Shown piece by piece: positions 32,858 through 41,905 of a stretch of 64,000 nucleotides of DNA (positions are counted from its first letter, which is position 1; the number at the start of each line of letters is the position of its first letter). A model generated the notes under the pieces. The model was not told the DNA's origin, did not search any database, and saw only the letters and a list, made by a program, of their open reading frames with translations. The stretch is from Streptomyces luteolus. Lineage in GTDB: Bacteria > Actinomycetota > Actinomycetes > Streptomycetales > Streptomycetaceae. The position numbers were made by a program, and so were the translations under genes. Location of the stretch: assembly GCF_029968015.1 (NCBI RefSeq), contig NZ_JASCIS010000009.1, forward strand, positions 160,719-224,718, in the 5' to 3' direction.

Positions 32858-33501
32858 GCTGGACCAGGGACGAGATGGCGGCCCGCGCCGCCCGCGAACT
32901 GCGGGGCGGCGAGTACGTCAACCTCGGCATCGGACTGCCCACGCTGATCCCGGGCCACCTGCCGCCCGGCGTCGAGGTCGTCCTCGAATCGGAGAACGGC
33001 ATCCTCGGCACGGGCCCGTACCCGTACGAGGACGAGGTCGACCCGGACCTCATCAACGCGGGCAAGGAGACGGTCACCGTCCTTCCCGGGGCGTCGTTCT
33101 TCGATTCGGCGCTGTCCTTCGGGATGATCCGCGGCGGCCACATCGACGTCGCCGTGCTCGGCGCGATGCAGGTGTCGGCGCGCGGCGACCTCGCCAACTG
33201 GGCCGTGCCCGGCAAGCTCGTCACCGGCATCGGCGGCGCCATGGACCTGGTGCACGGCGCCCGCCGGGTGATCGTCACCATGACCCACACCGCCAAGGAC
33301 GGCAGCCCCAAGCTCGTGGACGAGTGCACGCTGCCGCTCACCGGGAAGGCCTGCGTCGACCGGATCGTCACCGACCTCGGCGTCCTCGACGTGACCGAGG
33401 ACGGCCTCGCCCTGGTCGAGACCGCGCCCGGCGTCACCGCCGACGAGATCGTCGCCCGCACCGCCACCAAGGTGCACATCCCCGAGGAGGTCGTCCGATG
33501 A
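32854..33501 (+). CDS. pcaJ: 3-oxoadipate CoA-transferase, subunit B
   Basis: A 215-residue beta chain: [17 protein letters not shown] and [14 protein letters not shown], whose Glu is the catalytic residue that carries CoA as a thioester, then [14 protein letters not shown] and [20 protein letters not shown]. It pairs with PcaI. ATGA overlaps join it to pcaI upstream and pcaF downstream, giving equal synthesis of the subunits. Confidence 0.95.
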   Translation: MSWTRDEMAARAARELRGGEYVNLGIGLPTLIPGHLPPGVEVVLESENGILGTGPYPYEDEVDPDLINAGKETVTVLPGASFFDSALSFGMIRGGHIDVAVLGAMQVSARGDLANWAVPGKLVTGIGGAMDLVHGARRVIVTMTHTAKDGSPKLVDECTLPLTGKACVDRIVTDLGVLDVTEDGLALVETAPGVTADEIVARTATKVHIPEEVVR

Positions 33502-34742
33502 AGAACGCCGCTAAGGACGTGTACGTCGTCGACGCGGTGCGCACCCCCGTCGGCAAGTACGGCGGCGGACTCGCCGGGGTCCGCCCCGACGACCTGGCCG
33601 CCCATGTCATCCGTGAACTCCTCGCCCGTACACCGGAGTTGGACCCGTCCCTGATCGGCGACGTGTACGTCGGCAACGCCAACGGCGCAGGCGAGGAGAA
33701 CCGCAACGTCGCCCGCATGGCCACGCTGCTCGCCGGGCTGCCCACCTCCGTGCCCGGCGCCACCGTCAACCGGCTCTGCGCCTCCGGCCTCGAAGCGGTG
33801 ATCCAGGCGGCCCGCGCCATCGCCGTCGGGGACGCCCACGTCGCCCTCGCGGGCGGCGTCGAGTCGATGAGCCGCGCGCCGTACGTGCTGCCCAAGAGCG
33901 AGCGGGCCTTCCCGGCCGGGCACGCCGAGCTGTACTCGACCACCCTCGGCTGGCGCATGGTCAACCCGAGGATGGCGCCCGAGTGGACCGTGCCGCTCGG
34001 CGAGTCCGCCGAACTCATCGCCGACAAGCACCGGATCAGCCGCGCACAGCAGGACGCGTACGCCCTGCGCAGCCACGAGAAGGCGGCCGAGGCCTGGGAG
34101 AAGGGGCTGTTCGCGGACGAGGTCGTGCCCGTCCCCGTGCCCGCGCGCAAGGGCGACCCGGTGCCGTTCGCACGCGACGAGTCGCTCCGCCCGGACACCT
34201 CGCTCGACGCCCTCGCCCGCCTGAAGCCCTCGTTCCGCCCCGTCTCCGACTCCGACTCCGACTCCGACTCCGACTCCGGGACCGTCACCGCGGGCAACGC
34301 CTCGGCGCTCAACGACGGCGCTTCCGCGCTGCTCCTCGCCGACGAGGAAGGGCTGCGCGCGAGCGGTCGTACGCCGCTGGCGCGGATCTCAGCGACCGGT
34401 GTGGCCGGTCTCGACCCGCAGTACTTCGGGCTCGCCCCGGTCGAGGCCGTCCACCGTGCCCTCGACAAGGCGGGAAAGAGCTTCGCCGACCTGTCGACCC
34501 TGGAACTGAACGAGGCCTTCGCCGCGCAGGTCCTCGGCTGTGTCGCCGAGTGGCCGGAGTTCGACCCGGCCGTGCTCAACCCGCAGGGCGGCGCCATCGC
34601 CCTCGGCCACCCCCTCGGTGCCTCCGGCGCCCGGCTCGCCGGGACCGTCGCGCACCAGCTCGCCCGCAAGGGCTCCGGGGTGGGCGTGGCCACCCTGTGC
34701 ATCGGTGTCGGCCAGGGCCTCGCCCTCGTACTCGAACGCTAG
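33498..34742 (+). CDS. pcaF: 3-oxoadipyl-CoA thiolase
   Basis: A 414-residue thiolase that splits 3-oxoadipyl-CoA to succinyl-CoA and acetyl-CoA. The nucleophilic Cys is in [12 protein letters not shown] (about residue 92), the His in [12 protein letters not shown] and the second Cys in [12 protein letters not shown]. Unusually, between SFRPV and GTVTAGNAS the protein has an [11 protein letters not shown] run made by a six-base repeat (34245-34277); thiolases normally have only a few residues there. The insertion is on a surface loop before the conserved [10 protein letters not shown] strand, so activity is probably retained. Confidence 0.95.
   Translation: MKNAAKDVYVVDAVRTPVGKYGGGLAGVRPDDLAAHVIRELLARTPELDPSLIGDVYVGNANGAGEENRNVARMATLLAGLPTSVPGATVNRLCASGLEAVIQAARAIAVGDAHVALAGGVESMSRAPYVLPKSERAFPAGHAELYSTTLGWRMVNPRMAPEWTVPLGESAELIADKHRISRAQQDAYALRSHEKAAEAWEKGLFADEVVPVPVPARKGDPVPFARDESLRPDTSLDALARLKPSFRPVSDSDSDSDSDSGTVTAGNASALNDGASALLLADEEGLRASGRTPLARISATGVAGLDPQYFGLAPVEAVHRALDKAGKSFADLSTLELNEAFAAQVLGCVAEWPEFDPAVLNPQGGAIALGHPLGASGARLAGTVAHQLARKGSGVGVATLCIGVGQGLALVLER
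34245..34277. repeat. 6-bp repeat (TCCGAC)5 inside pcaF
   Basis: Five perfect TCCGAC copies plus TCC code Ser-Asp repeats. The unit is two codons, so slippage changes length without breaking the frame. Confidence 0.95.
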
Positions 34743-34754
34743 GAGTTGACGTCC

Positions 34755-35573
34755 ATGACCGAGACCACCCGCACCGTGCCCGAACAGGCCCGCCCCGCCG
34801 ACGAGTTGACGCAGGCGGACATCGACCGCCAGATGGCGCGCGAGCGCGAGGCGTACGAGAAGAGGCTCGCCGAGGGCGCCGAGCCGAGCCACCACCCGCG
34901 GCGCGAATACGCCCCGTACCGATCCAGCGCGCTCCGCCACCCCACCCAGCCCCCCGTCGTCATCGACACCCGGCTCGACCCCGAGGCCGTCGAACTCTCC
35001 TCGCCCGCCTTCGGCGAGACCGACGTCACCGAGCTCGACAGCGACCTCACCCGGCAGCACCAGGGCGAGCCGCTCGGCGAACGCATCACCGTCAGCGGCC
35101 GGCTCCTCGACCGCGAAGGGCGGCCCGTGCGCGGCCAGCTGATCGAGCTCTGGCAGGCCAACGCCTCCGGCCGCTACGCCCACCAGCGCGACCAGCACCC
35201 CGCGCCCCTCGACCCCCACTTCACCGGTGTGGGGCGGGTGCTGACCGGCGACGACGGCTCCTACCGCTTCACCACCATCAAGCCCGGGGCCTACCCGTGG
35301 CGCAACCACACCAACGCCTGGCGGCCCGCCCACATCCACTTCTCGCTGTTCGGCTCGGCCTTCACACAGCGCCTCGTCACCCAGATGTACTTCCCGGGCG
35401 ACCCGCTCTTCGCGTACGACCCGATCCTGCAGTCCGTCACCGACGAGGCCGCCCGCGCCCGCCTCGTCGCCGCCTACGACCACGATCTGTCCCGGCCCGA
35501 ATGGTCCCTCGGCTACCACTGGGACATCGTGCTCGACGGCCCCGCCGCCACCTGGATCGAGGAGGGACGCTGA
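34755..35573 (+). CDS. pcaH: Protocatechuate 3,4-dioxygenase, beta subunit
   Basis: A 272-residue intradiol dioxygenase subunit that carries the Fe(III) site. The ligands are visible: Tyr in GRYAHQ, Tyr in PGAYPW, and the His pair in AHIHFS. ITVSGRLLDREGRPVRGQLI is the core beta-sandwich strand. With PcaG it cleaves protocatechuate to 3-carboxy-cis,cis-muconate using O2. AGGAG directly after the pcaF stop serves as the ribosome site. The N-terminal ~60 residues are the usual helical cap. Confidence 0.95.
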   Translation: MTETTRTVPEQARPADELTQADIDRQMAREREAYEKRLAEGAEPSHHPRREYAPYRSSALRHPTQPPVVIDTRLDPEAVELSSPAFGETDVTELDSDLTRQHQGEPLGERITVSGRLLDREGRPVRGQLIELWQANASGRYAHQRDQHPAPLDPHFTGVGRVLTGDDGSYRFTTIKPGAYPWRNHTNAWRPAHIHFSLFGSAFTQRLVTQMYFPGDPLFAYDPILQSVTDEAARARLVAAYDHDLSRPEWSLGYHWDIVLDGPAATWIEEGR

Positions 35574-35574
35574 C

Positions 35575-36168
35575 ATGAGCAGCCACACCCGGCCCGCGCC
35601 CACCCCGTCGCACACCGTCGGTCCCTTCTACGGCTACGCCCTGCCCTTCCCCGGCGGCCCCGACGCCGCCCCGCACGCCCACCCCGACACCGTCACCGTG
35701 CACGGCCGGGTCCTCGACGGCGCGGGCGCACCCGTACCGGACGCCCTCCTGGAGTTCTGGGGCCCGGATGCGGAAGGCCGACTCCCGCGGCGCGGCGGCT
35801 CGTTGCGGCGCGATCCGGTCACCGGTGGCTTCCTCGGCCGCAACGGCGTCGACTTCACCGGCTTCACGCGCGTCGCCACCGACGCCGACGGCCACTGGGC
35901 GATCCGCACCCTGCGCCCCGGCGCCCGCGACGGCCGCGCCCCGTACCTGAGCGTCTGCGTGTTCGCCCGCGGCCTCACCCACCACCTGTTCACGCGCGTG
36001 TACGTGCCGGACGCCTCCGGGAGCGGTGCCGAGGCCGATCCGCTCCTCGCCGCGCTGCCCGCCGAGCGCCGGGCAACGCTCCTCGCCACCCCCGAACCGC
36101 ACGCCACGTACCGCTTCGACCTGCGCCTGCAAGGGCCGGACGAAACGGTGTTCCTGGAGTTCTCTTGA
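35575..36168 (+). CDS. pcaG: Protocatechuate 3,4-dioxygenase, alpha subunit
   Basis: A 197-residue subunit with the same fold as PcaH but no iron ligands: TPSHTVGPFYGYALPFPGG, VHGRVLDGAGAPVPDALLEF, LRPGARDGRAPYLSVCVFAR and LTHHLFTRVYVPD. It forms the other half of the alpha-beta protomer and shapes the substrate pocket. It starts one base after the pcaH stop, and its TGA overlaps the TTG of pcaB. Confidence 0.95.
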   Translation: MSSHTRPAPTPSHTVGPFYGYALPFPGGPDAAPHAHPDTVTVHGRVLDGAGAPVPDALLEFWGPDAEGRLPRRGGSLRRDPVTGGFLGRNGVDFTGFTRVATDADGHWAIRTLRPGARDGRAPYLSVCVFARGLTHHLFTRVYVPDASGSGAEADPLLAALPAERRATLLATPEPHATYRFDLRLQGPDETVFLEFS

Positions 36169-37601
36169 CGTACGAGGAGGGCACGGGCGGCGGGTTCGAC
36201 GTCGGGTTGCTCGCGCCAGGCCGGGTGGCGTCGCCCGCCGAACACGCCACCGGTGACCGGGAGTTCCTGCGGGCCATGCTGGACGCCGAGGCGGCCCTGA
36301 CGCGGGCCCAGGCCGAACTCGGCCTCGCGCCCGAGCGGGCCGCTGATGCCGTGGCCGAGGCCGCGCGTGCCGAGTGGTTCGACGTCCGCGACCTCGCTGT
36401 GCGCGCCCGCGCGGGCGGCAACCCGGTGATTCCGCTGGTCGCGGACCTCACGGCGGCGGTGCCGGAGGAGGCCGCGGCGTATGTGCACCGGGGGGCGACG
36501 AGCCAGGACATCCTGGACTCGGCGGCGATGCTGGTCGCGTCCCGCGTCCTTGACCTGCTCGTACCCGAACTCGACCGGGCGGCACAGGAGTTGGGCGGCC
36601 TCGCCGCCGCCCACCGCGACACCCCGATGCCGGGTCGCACGCTCACCCAGCACGCCGTGCCCACGACCTTCGGCCTGAAGGCGGCGGGCTGGCGCTCCCT
36701 GATCCTCGACGCCCGGGACCGTCTCGTCGTCGTACGGGCGGGGCTGCCCGCTCAACTCGGCGGTGCGGCGGGGACGTTGGCGGCGTTCGGGGAGTTCGGG
36801 GAGTTCGGGGAGTTCGGGGCGATTGGTGAGGCGGTGGAGTTCGGCGAGGACGGGGGAGTGGGGGAGGGGGGCTCGGGGGTCGTGCTGCTCGCCGCCTACG
36901 CCCGTCAACTCGGTCTGACCGCACCGGAGTTGCCTTGGCATGCGTTGCGTACGCCGGTCGCGGACCTGGCCGGTGCGCTCGCGTTCGCGGCGGGCGCACT
37001 CGGGAAGTTCGCCGCCGATGTGCTCGTGCTCTCCCGTACCGAGATCGGCGAACTCGCCGAGGGCGGCGGGGGAGGCTCGTCGGCCATGCCGCACAAGGCC
37101 AACCCGGTACGGTCCACGCTGATCGCCGCCGCGGCCCGTCGCGCCCCCGCCCTCGCGGCGACGCTGTACGGAAGCGTGGCGGCGGAGGACGAACGGCCCG
37201 CCGGGGCGTGGCACGCCGAGTGGGAGACGCTCCGGGACCTGCTGCGCACGGTGGGCGGGGCCGCGCGTGACGCCGCCGAACTCGCCGCCGGGCTGCGGGT
37301 GTTCCCCGACCGGATGCGGGCCCACCTGGACCTCACGGACGGCCTGATCGTCTCCGAACGCCTGGCCGCGGCGCTGTCCGGTGTGCTGGGCCGGGGGCGG
37401 GCGAAGCGACTCCTGGCCGACGTGGCCGCCGAGTCCCGTGCGGGCGGTGGCGGCATGGCGGAGACGTTGGCCGCGCACTTGGCCCGTGCGGGGCTCGACG
37501 AGGCGGCGGTGCGGGCGCTCGACCTTCCGGGCCTCGCGGACCCGGCTCGCTACACGGGCGCGGCCGCGGTGCTTGTCGAGCGGGCGCTCGGGCGTTGGTG
37601 A
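36165..37601 (+). CDS. pcaB: 3-carboxy-cis,cis-muconate cycloisomerase
   Basis: A 478-residue member of the fumarase/aspartase superfamily. It cyclises carboxymuconate to 4-carboxymuconolactone. Conserved regions are VHRGATSQDILDSAAMLVAS, MPGRTLTQHAVPTTFGLKAA and the signature loop GGSSAMPHKANPVRSTL with the catalytic Ser. It is longer than relatives (about 450) because of a GEFGEFGEFGAIGEAVEFGE insertion near residue 210, coded partly by a 9-bp repeat. The start is TTG 36165, overlapping the pcaG stop (TTGA), an efficient coupling signal despite the rare codon. Confidence 0.94.
   Translation: MTYEEGTGGGFDVGLLAPGRVASPAEHATGDREFLRAMLDAEAALTRAQAELGLAPERAADAVAEAARAEWFDVRDLAVRARAGGNPVIPLVADLTAAVPEEAAAYVHRGATSQDILDSAAMLVASRVLDLLVPELDRAAQELGGLAAAHRDTPMPGRTLTQHAVPTTFGLKAAGWRSLILDARDRLVVVRAGLPAQLGGAAGTLAAFGEFGEFGEFGAIGEAVEFGEDGGVGEGGSGVVLLAAYARQLGLTAPELPWHALRTPVADLAGALAFAAGALGKFAADVLVLSRTEIGELAEGGGGGSSAMPHKANPVRSTLIAAAARRAPALAATLYGSVAAEDERPAGAWHAEWETLRDLLRTVGGAARDAAELAAGLRVFPDRMRAHLDLTDGLIVSERLAAALSGVLGRGRAKRLLADVAAESRAGGGGMAETLAAHLARAGLDEAAVRALDLPGLADPARYTGAAAVLVERALGRW
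36786..36818. repeat. 9-bp repeat (TTCGGGGAG) inside pcaB
   Basis: Three perfect TTCGGGGAG copies plus a partial fourth, coding Phe-Gly-Glu. In frame, so it only lengthens the protein. Confidence 0.92.
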
Positions 37602-38038
37602 GGGGTGTTGGCCATCAGCCCCTTCCTGGCTGCGTCCGGTCTCCCTCGGGGCTCCGCCCCCGAGCCCCTGCCCGGGCTGCCGCCCCTGGGCCCCGCCTCG
37701 GGGCTCCGCCCCGGACCCCGCTTCGGGGGCCAGCCCCCGGACCCCCGCTTCTCAAACGCCGGAGGGGCTGGATTTCTCGTCCGTTTCCGGATCTCCGCTC
37801 CGAGCCCTGCCCGGGGCTGCCGCCCCTGGACCCCGCTTCGGGGCTCCGCCCCGGACCCCGCTTCGGGGGCCAGCCCCCGGACCCCCGCTCCTCAAACGCC
37901 GGAGGGGCTGGATTTGCCCCGCTCCTCAGGCGTCAGAGGGGCTGGATCGAACGCCGCAGGGGCTGGATTTGCCCCCGCTCCTCCAACCCAGACGGGCCGA
38001 CCCTGCGGCCCAACCCCAACCCGACCAATGAGCCGCCC
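37602..38038. other. 437-base gap inside the pca operon filled with duplicated hairpin elements
   Basis: No gene. A 98-base block occurs twice, at 37678-37775 and 37818-37915, exactly 140 bases apart. Each copy contains inverted G/C hairpins (GGGGCTCCGCCCC, GGGGGCCAGCCCCC) and ends CAAACGCCGGAGGGGCTGGA. Shorter copies of the last part follow at about 37920-37970. Strong hairpins in this position could attenuate pcaL expression or stabilise the upstream mRNA. Confidence 0.8.
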
Positions 38039-39271
38039 ATGAGCACCCACCAGATCCCCGACCGCCCCCACCTGCACCACCACACCGCCGGCCCCCCGAC
38101 CGCCCCCGCGCTCCTCCTCGGGCCCTCCCTCGGCACTTCCACCGCGCTGTGGGACGCCGTTGCGCCCGAGTTGAGTTCGGCGTTCCGTACCGTGCGGTGG
38201 GATCTTCCGGGGCACGGCCGGTCGCCCGCCGAGCTTGTCGCGCCCGGTGCCACCGTCGCCCAACTCGGCGCCCTGGTACTGGAGTTGGCCGACCATCTCG
38301 GCATCGACCGGTTCCACTACGCGGGCGTCTCGCTCGGCGGGGCCGTCGGCCTCTGGCTGGCCGTGCACCACCCCGAGCGGGTCGACCGGCTCGCCGTAGT
38401 CTGCTCCTCCGCGCACTTCGGGCCGCCCGAGCCGTGGCACGAACGGGCCGCCCTCGTCAGGGCGTCGGGCACGGGGGCGGTCGCCGACGGGGCGCCGGGG
38501 CGGTGGTTCACGCCCGGATTCCTGGAGCGCGGGGACGGACAGCTCGGGCACACGCTCGTCGACGACCTGCGGAACACCGACCCGCAGGCGTACGCGGCCT
38601 GCTGCGACGCGCTCGCCGTGCTCGACCTGCGCCCCGACCTGCCGTCCGTCACCGCGCCCACGCTGGTGCTCGCCGGGCGGGACGACCCGGCCACGCCCCC
38701 CGCGCACGCCCGGGAGATCGCCGACGCGGTCCCCGGCGCCCGGCTCACGGAACTGGCGCACACCTCGCACCTCGCACCCGCCGAACAACCCGCCGCCGTA
38801 CTGGCCGCCCTGCGCGACCACTTCGCCGCACCCGGCCCCGGCCGTGGCATGGCGGTGCGCCGCGAGGTGCTCGGCGACGCCCACGTCGACCGGGCCCAGG
38901 CCCGTACAACCGCGCTCACGGCCGGATTCCAGGATTTCATCGCCCGCTACGCCTGGGGCGAGATCTGGACCGACCCCACCCTGAGCCGCCGCGACCGCAG
39001 CCTCGTCACGCTCACCGCCCTCGTCGCCCACCACCACCTCGACGAACTCGCGATGCACGTGCGCGCCGCCGTACGCAACGGTCTCAGGCCGGAGGAGATC
39101 GGCGCGGTGCTGCTGCAGTGCGGCGTGTACGTCGGCGTGCCCGCCGCCAATGCCGCGCTCGCGGTGGCCCAGCGGGTCCTGGCCGAGGACGGTCTGGACG
39201 GGCTCGACGGTGGTCTGGACGGGCTCGACGGTGGTCTGGACGGCCCACGGGGCACAGACGCCTCCGCCTGA
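38039..39271 (+). CDS. pcaL: Fused 3-oxoadipate enol-lactonase / 4-carboxymuconolactone decarboxylase
   Basis: A 410-residue two-domain enzyme. Residues 1 to about 265 are an alpha/beta hydrolase (LLLGPSLGTSTALWDAV, nucleophile elbow GVSLGGAVG, acid LAGRDDPATP, His in LAHTSHLAP) that opens enol-lactone to 3-oxoadipate. Residues from about 280 are a carboxymuconolactone decarboxylase (SLVTLTALVAHHHLDELAMH and VLLQCGVYVGVPAANAA). It performs two consecutive steps between PcaB and PcaIJ. The fusion is the usual actinobacterial form. The C-tail GLDGLDGGLDGLDGGLDG comes from a 21-bp repeat at 39191-39243 and is probably disordered. Confidence 0.94.
   Translation: MSTHQIPDRPHLHHHTAGPPTAPALLLGPSLGTSTALWDAVAPELSSAFRTVRWDLPGHGRSPAELVAPGATVAQLGALVLELADHLGIDRFHYAGVSLGGAVGLWLAVHHPERVDRLAVVCSSAHFGPPEPWHERAALVRASGTGAVADGAPGRWFTPGFLERGDGQLGHTLVDDLRNTDPQAYAACCDALAVLDLRPDLPSVTAPTLVLAGRDDPATPPAHAREIADAVPGARLTELAHTSHLAPAEQPAAVLAALRDHFAAPGPGRGMAVRREVLGDAHVDRAQARTTALTAGFQDFIARYAWGEIWTDPTLSRRDRSLVTLTALVAHHHLDELAMHVRAAVRNGLRPEEIGAVLLQCGVYVGVPAANAALAVAQRVLAEDGLDGLDGGLDGLDGGLDGPRGTDASA
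39191..39243. repeat. 21-bp in-frame repeat at the pcaL 3' end
   Basis: GGTCTGGACGGGCTCGACGG plus T, 2.5 copies, coding GLDGLDG units just before the stop. Confidence 0.92.
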
Positions 39272-39363
39272 GCCGCGCAGCCCGTACCTCTGGGCCGATC
39301 CGTGCGGCGGAAAGCCGCCGGACCTATTGACACCACCCGGAGGTCCGGGCAGCATCTCAGCCA

Positions 39364-39391
39364 AGTTAATTAACTATCTAGTGCGTTAACT
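39364..39391. promoter_or_regulatory. AT-rich operator candidate before the transporter operon
   Basis: The palindrome AGTTAATTAACT (39364-39375) is followed by a second half-site GTTAACT (39385-39391). It is the most AT-rich patch of this region and lies ~100 bases before the transporter start. The TetR protein coded at 43847, last gene of the set, is the likely binder. Confidence 0.55.
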
Positions 39392-39491
39392 GCACGTGTC
39401 AGGGTGCGGTCGCACTTCCAGGAAGTACCTCCCCTCGGGCGCAGCCCTCCGCGAGCCGCCCGGTATCCTGCCTCTCCCCCGAGGAGCCCCC

Positions 39492-40877
39492 GTGTCCCAC
39501 CAGGAAGCCGCCCCGGTGCCGTCCGCGCCGTCGACAGGCAAGCCGCGCAAGGCAGCCTTCGCCGCCTGGATCGGCAGCGCGCTCGAGTACTACGACTTCT
39601 TCATCTACGGCAGCGCCGCCGCCCTGGTCTTCCCGAAGGTCTTCTTCAACCCGGACGACCCGGCCACCGCCACGCTGATCTCGCTCGCGACCTTCGGCGT
39701 CGCCTACGCGGCCCGCCCCGTCGGCGCCCTCTTCCTCGGCCACATCGGCGACCGCGTCGGCCGCCGCACGATCATGGTGTGGACGCTCGTCCTCATGGGC
39801 CTGTCCACGTTCCTGATCGGCTGCCTTCCCACGTACGCCCAGGCCGGCACCCTCGCGCCCACGCTGCTCGTCCTGATGCGCGTCCTACAGGGACTCTCCG
39901 CCGCCGGCGAGCAGGCCAGCGCCAACGCCATGACTCTGGAACACGCCCCGGAACACCGCCGCGGCTACTACACCAGCTTCACGCTCAACGGGACCCAGGC
40001 CGGGCAGATCCTCGCCACCCTCGCGTTCATCCCGGTCGCCGCGCTGCCCGACGAGCAGCTCTACACCTGGGGCTGGCGCATCCCCTTCCTGCTGAGCGCG
40101 GTCGTCGCCGTCATCGGGTGGATCATCCGCCGCACCCTCGACGAGACCCCGGTGTTCCAGGAGGCCACCGCCCACGCGGCCGTCGCGAAGATGCCGCTCG
40201 CCGAGCTGCTCGTGAACCACTGGGCGAGCGTCCTGCGCGTGATCTGCGCGGCCCTGATCGCCACGGTCAGCACGATCTTCTCCGTCTGGGCCCTCGCGTA
40301 CGCCACGAGTGATGCCGTCGGACTCGACAAGACCGGCATGCTCTGGGTCAACGGCTGCGCCAACGCGGTCGCCCTGCTCGCCATCCCGCTCTGGGCCAAG
40401 CTCTCCGACCGCATCGGCCGCAAGCCGGTCTTCCTCATCGGCGCGATCGGCTGCGCCGTGCTGATCTTCGTCTACCTGTGGGCGATCTCCCTCGGCAGCT
40501 ACCCGCTGGTCTTCGCCGTCGGCGTGCTCTTCTTCGGCGTCGTCTACAGCGCGGCCAACGGGATCTGGCCGTCGTTCTACGGGGAGATGTTCCCGGCTCG
40601 GGTGCGGCTCTCGGGGATGGCTGTCGGCACCCAGATCGGCTTTGCCGTCGCCGGGTTCGCCGTCAGCATCGCCGAGCGGATCGCGGGTGGGGACGGTTCC
40701 AACTGGGTGGGGGTCGCGGTGTTCTCCGCTGCCGTGTGTGTCATCTGCGCTGTGGCGGTGGCTACGGGGCGTGAGACGCACAAGGTGCCTACCGCTGAAC
40801 TCGGGCTTCGGCCAGGTGAGTTGGCGGCCACCTCTGCCCCTGTGAGCACGGTCAAGGCGGAGTCGGCGGCCCTCTGA
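39492..40877 (+). CDS. MHS-family MFS transporter, shikimate/aromatic-acid:H+ symporter type
   Basis: A 461-residue, 12-helix transporter. AAFAAWIGSALEYYDFFIYG is the MHS-family opening (helix 1 with charged/aromatic residues), GHIGDRVGRRTIMVWTLVLM the loop 2-3 motif, and AKLSDRIGRKPVFLIGAIG its repeat in the second half. It resembles ShiA and related shikimate, quinate and protocatechuate carriers. GTG 39492 follows GAGGAG. Heading the operon with shikimate dehydrogenase and dehydroshikimate dehydratase, it most likely imports shikimate or quinate. Inner-membrane protein. Confidence 0.88.
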   Translation: MSHQEAAPVPSAPSTGKPRKAAFAAWIGSALEYYDFFIYGSAAALVFPKVFFNPDDPATATLISLATFGVAYAARPVGALFLGHIGDRVGRRTIMVWTLVLMGLSTFLIGCLPTYAQAGTLAPTLLVLMRVLQGLSAAGEQASANAMTLEHAPEHRRGYYTSFTLNGTQAGQILATLAFIPVAALPDEQLYTWGWRIPFLLSAVVAVIGWIIRRTLDETPVFQEATAHAAVAKMPLAELLVNHWASVLRVICAALIATVSTIFSVWALAYATSDAVGLDKTGMLWVNGCANAVALLAIPLWAKLSDRIGRKPVFLIGAIGCAVLIFVYLWAISLGSYPLVFAVGVLFFGVVYSAANGIWPSFYGEMFPARVRLSGMAVGTQIGFAVAGFAVSIAERIAGGDGSNWVGVAVFSAAVCVICAVAVATGRETHKVPTAELGLRPGELAATSAPVSTVKAESAAL

Positions 40878-40923
40878 CGGCTGGCTGCGCGTGCTCTGTC
40901 CCCAGTCCCGCCCCTTCCCGTAA

Positions 40924-40969
40924 CTGGGGCTCCGCCCCAGACCCCGCTCCTCAATCGCCGGAGGGGCTG
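40924..40969. terminator. Hairpin plus CGCCGGAGGGGCTG element after the transporter
   Basis: CTGGGGC and GCCCCAG form a 7-bp stem with a TCC loop (40924-40940), followed by CAATCGCCGGAGGGGCTG, a copy of the repeated intergenic element. It may act as a transcription-attenuating hairpin within the operon or as a 3'-end stabiliser. Confidence 0.5.
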
Positions 40970-41026
40970 AGTTTCCCGGAGAAGCTGAGCCCCCCGGAAA
41001 GCCCCACCAGAAAGGCGCCCCACCCC

Positions 41027-41905
41027 GTGTCCTCGTCCTCGTACCTCACCGGACTGATCGGTTCCGGTATCGGGCCCTCGCTCAGCCCCGCCCTGCACGA
41101 ACGTGAGGCGGCGCGGCACGGTGTGCCGCTGCTCTACCGCACCCTCGACCTCGACGTGCTCGGCACCCCGCCCGAGGAGGTGGGCGAGCTCCTGCGCGCC
41201 GCCCGCCTCCTCGGTTTCGACGGGCTGAACATCACGCACCCCTGCAAGCAGCTCGTCATCGAGCATCTTGACGAACTCGCGCCGGAAGCAGCCGAGTTGG
41301 GCGCCGTCAACACCGTCGTCCTGCGCGACGGGCGCGCCGTCGGACACAACACCGACGTCACCGGCTTCGCCAAGGCCTTCGCGCGCGGCCTGCCCGACGC
41401 GTCCACCGGCCACGTCGTGCAGCTCGGCGCGGGCGGGGCCGGTGCCGCCGTCGCGCACGCCCTGCTCAACCTCGGCGTCGACCGGCTCACCGTCTGCGAC
41501 ACCGACCCGGCACGTGCCACCGCCCTCGCCGACGCGCTCACCACCCGCTTCGGCGCGGGCCGCGCGGACGCCGGCCGGCCCGCCGACGTCAGCACCGCCG
41601 ACGGCCTCGTACACGCCACCCCGACCGGCATGGCCGCGCACCCCGGCCTTCCGCTCCCGGCCGAGCTGCTCCGCCCCGAACTCTGGGTCGCCGAGGTCGT
41701 CTACCGGCCACTGCACACCCAACTCCTCGACATCGCAGCCGAGTTGGGCTGCCGCACCGTCGACGGCGGCGGCATGGCCGTCTTCCAGGCCGCCGACGCG
41801 TTCCGCCTCTTCACCGGGCTCGAACCGCACACCGAGGCCATGCTCGCGGACTTCGCCCAGCTCACCGAACCCGCCGCCCCGTTCGCCGGAGGTCGCCATG
41901 GTTAG
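41027..41905 (+). CDS. Shikimate/quinate dehydrogenase (catabolic type)
   Basis: A 292-residue AroE-family enzyme: SGIGPSLSPALHEREA binds the substrate, GFDGLNITHPCKQLVIEHLD holds the catalytic Lys (NITHPxK), HNTDVTGF the second Asp, and VVQLGAGGAGAAVAHALLNL the NAD(P) loop. The sequence around LNITHP resembles corynebacterial QsuD-like enzymes more than biosynthetic AroE, and the gene context is catabolic. It would oxidise shikimate to 3-dehydroshikimate (or quinate to dehydroquinate), which the next gene converts to protocatechuate. GTG start; its end overlaps the dehydratase start by eight bases. Confidence 0.88.
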   Translation: MSSSSYLTGLIGSGIGPSLSPALHEREAARHGVPLLYRTLDLDVLGTPPEEVGELLRAARLLGFDGLNITHPCKQLVIEHLDELAPEAAELGAVNTVVLRDGRAVGHNTDVTGFAKAFARGLPDASTGHVVQLGAGGAGAAVAHALLNLGVDRLTVCDTDPARATALADALTTRFGAGRADAGRPADVSTADGLVHATPTGMAAHPGLPLPAELLRPELWVAEVVYRPLHTQLLDIAAELGCRTVDGGGMAVFQAADAFRLFTGLEPHTEAMLADFAQLTEPAAPFAGGRHG

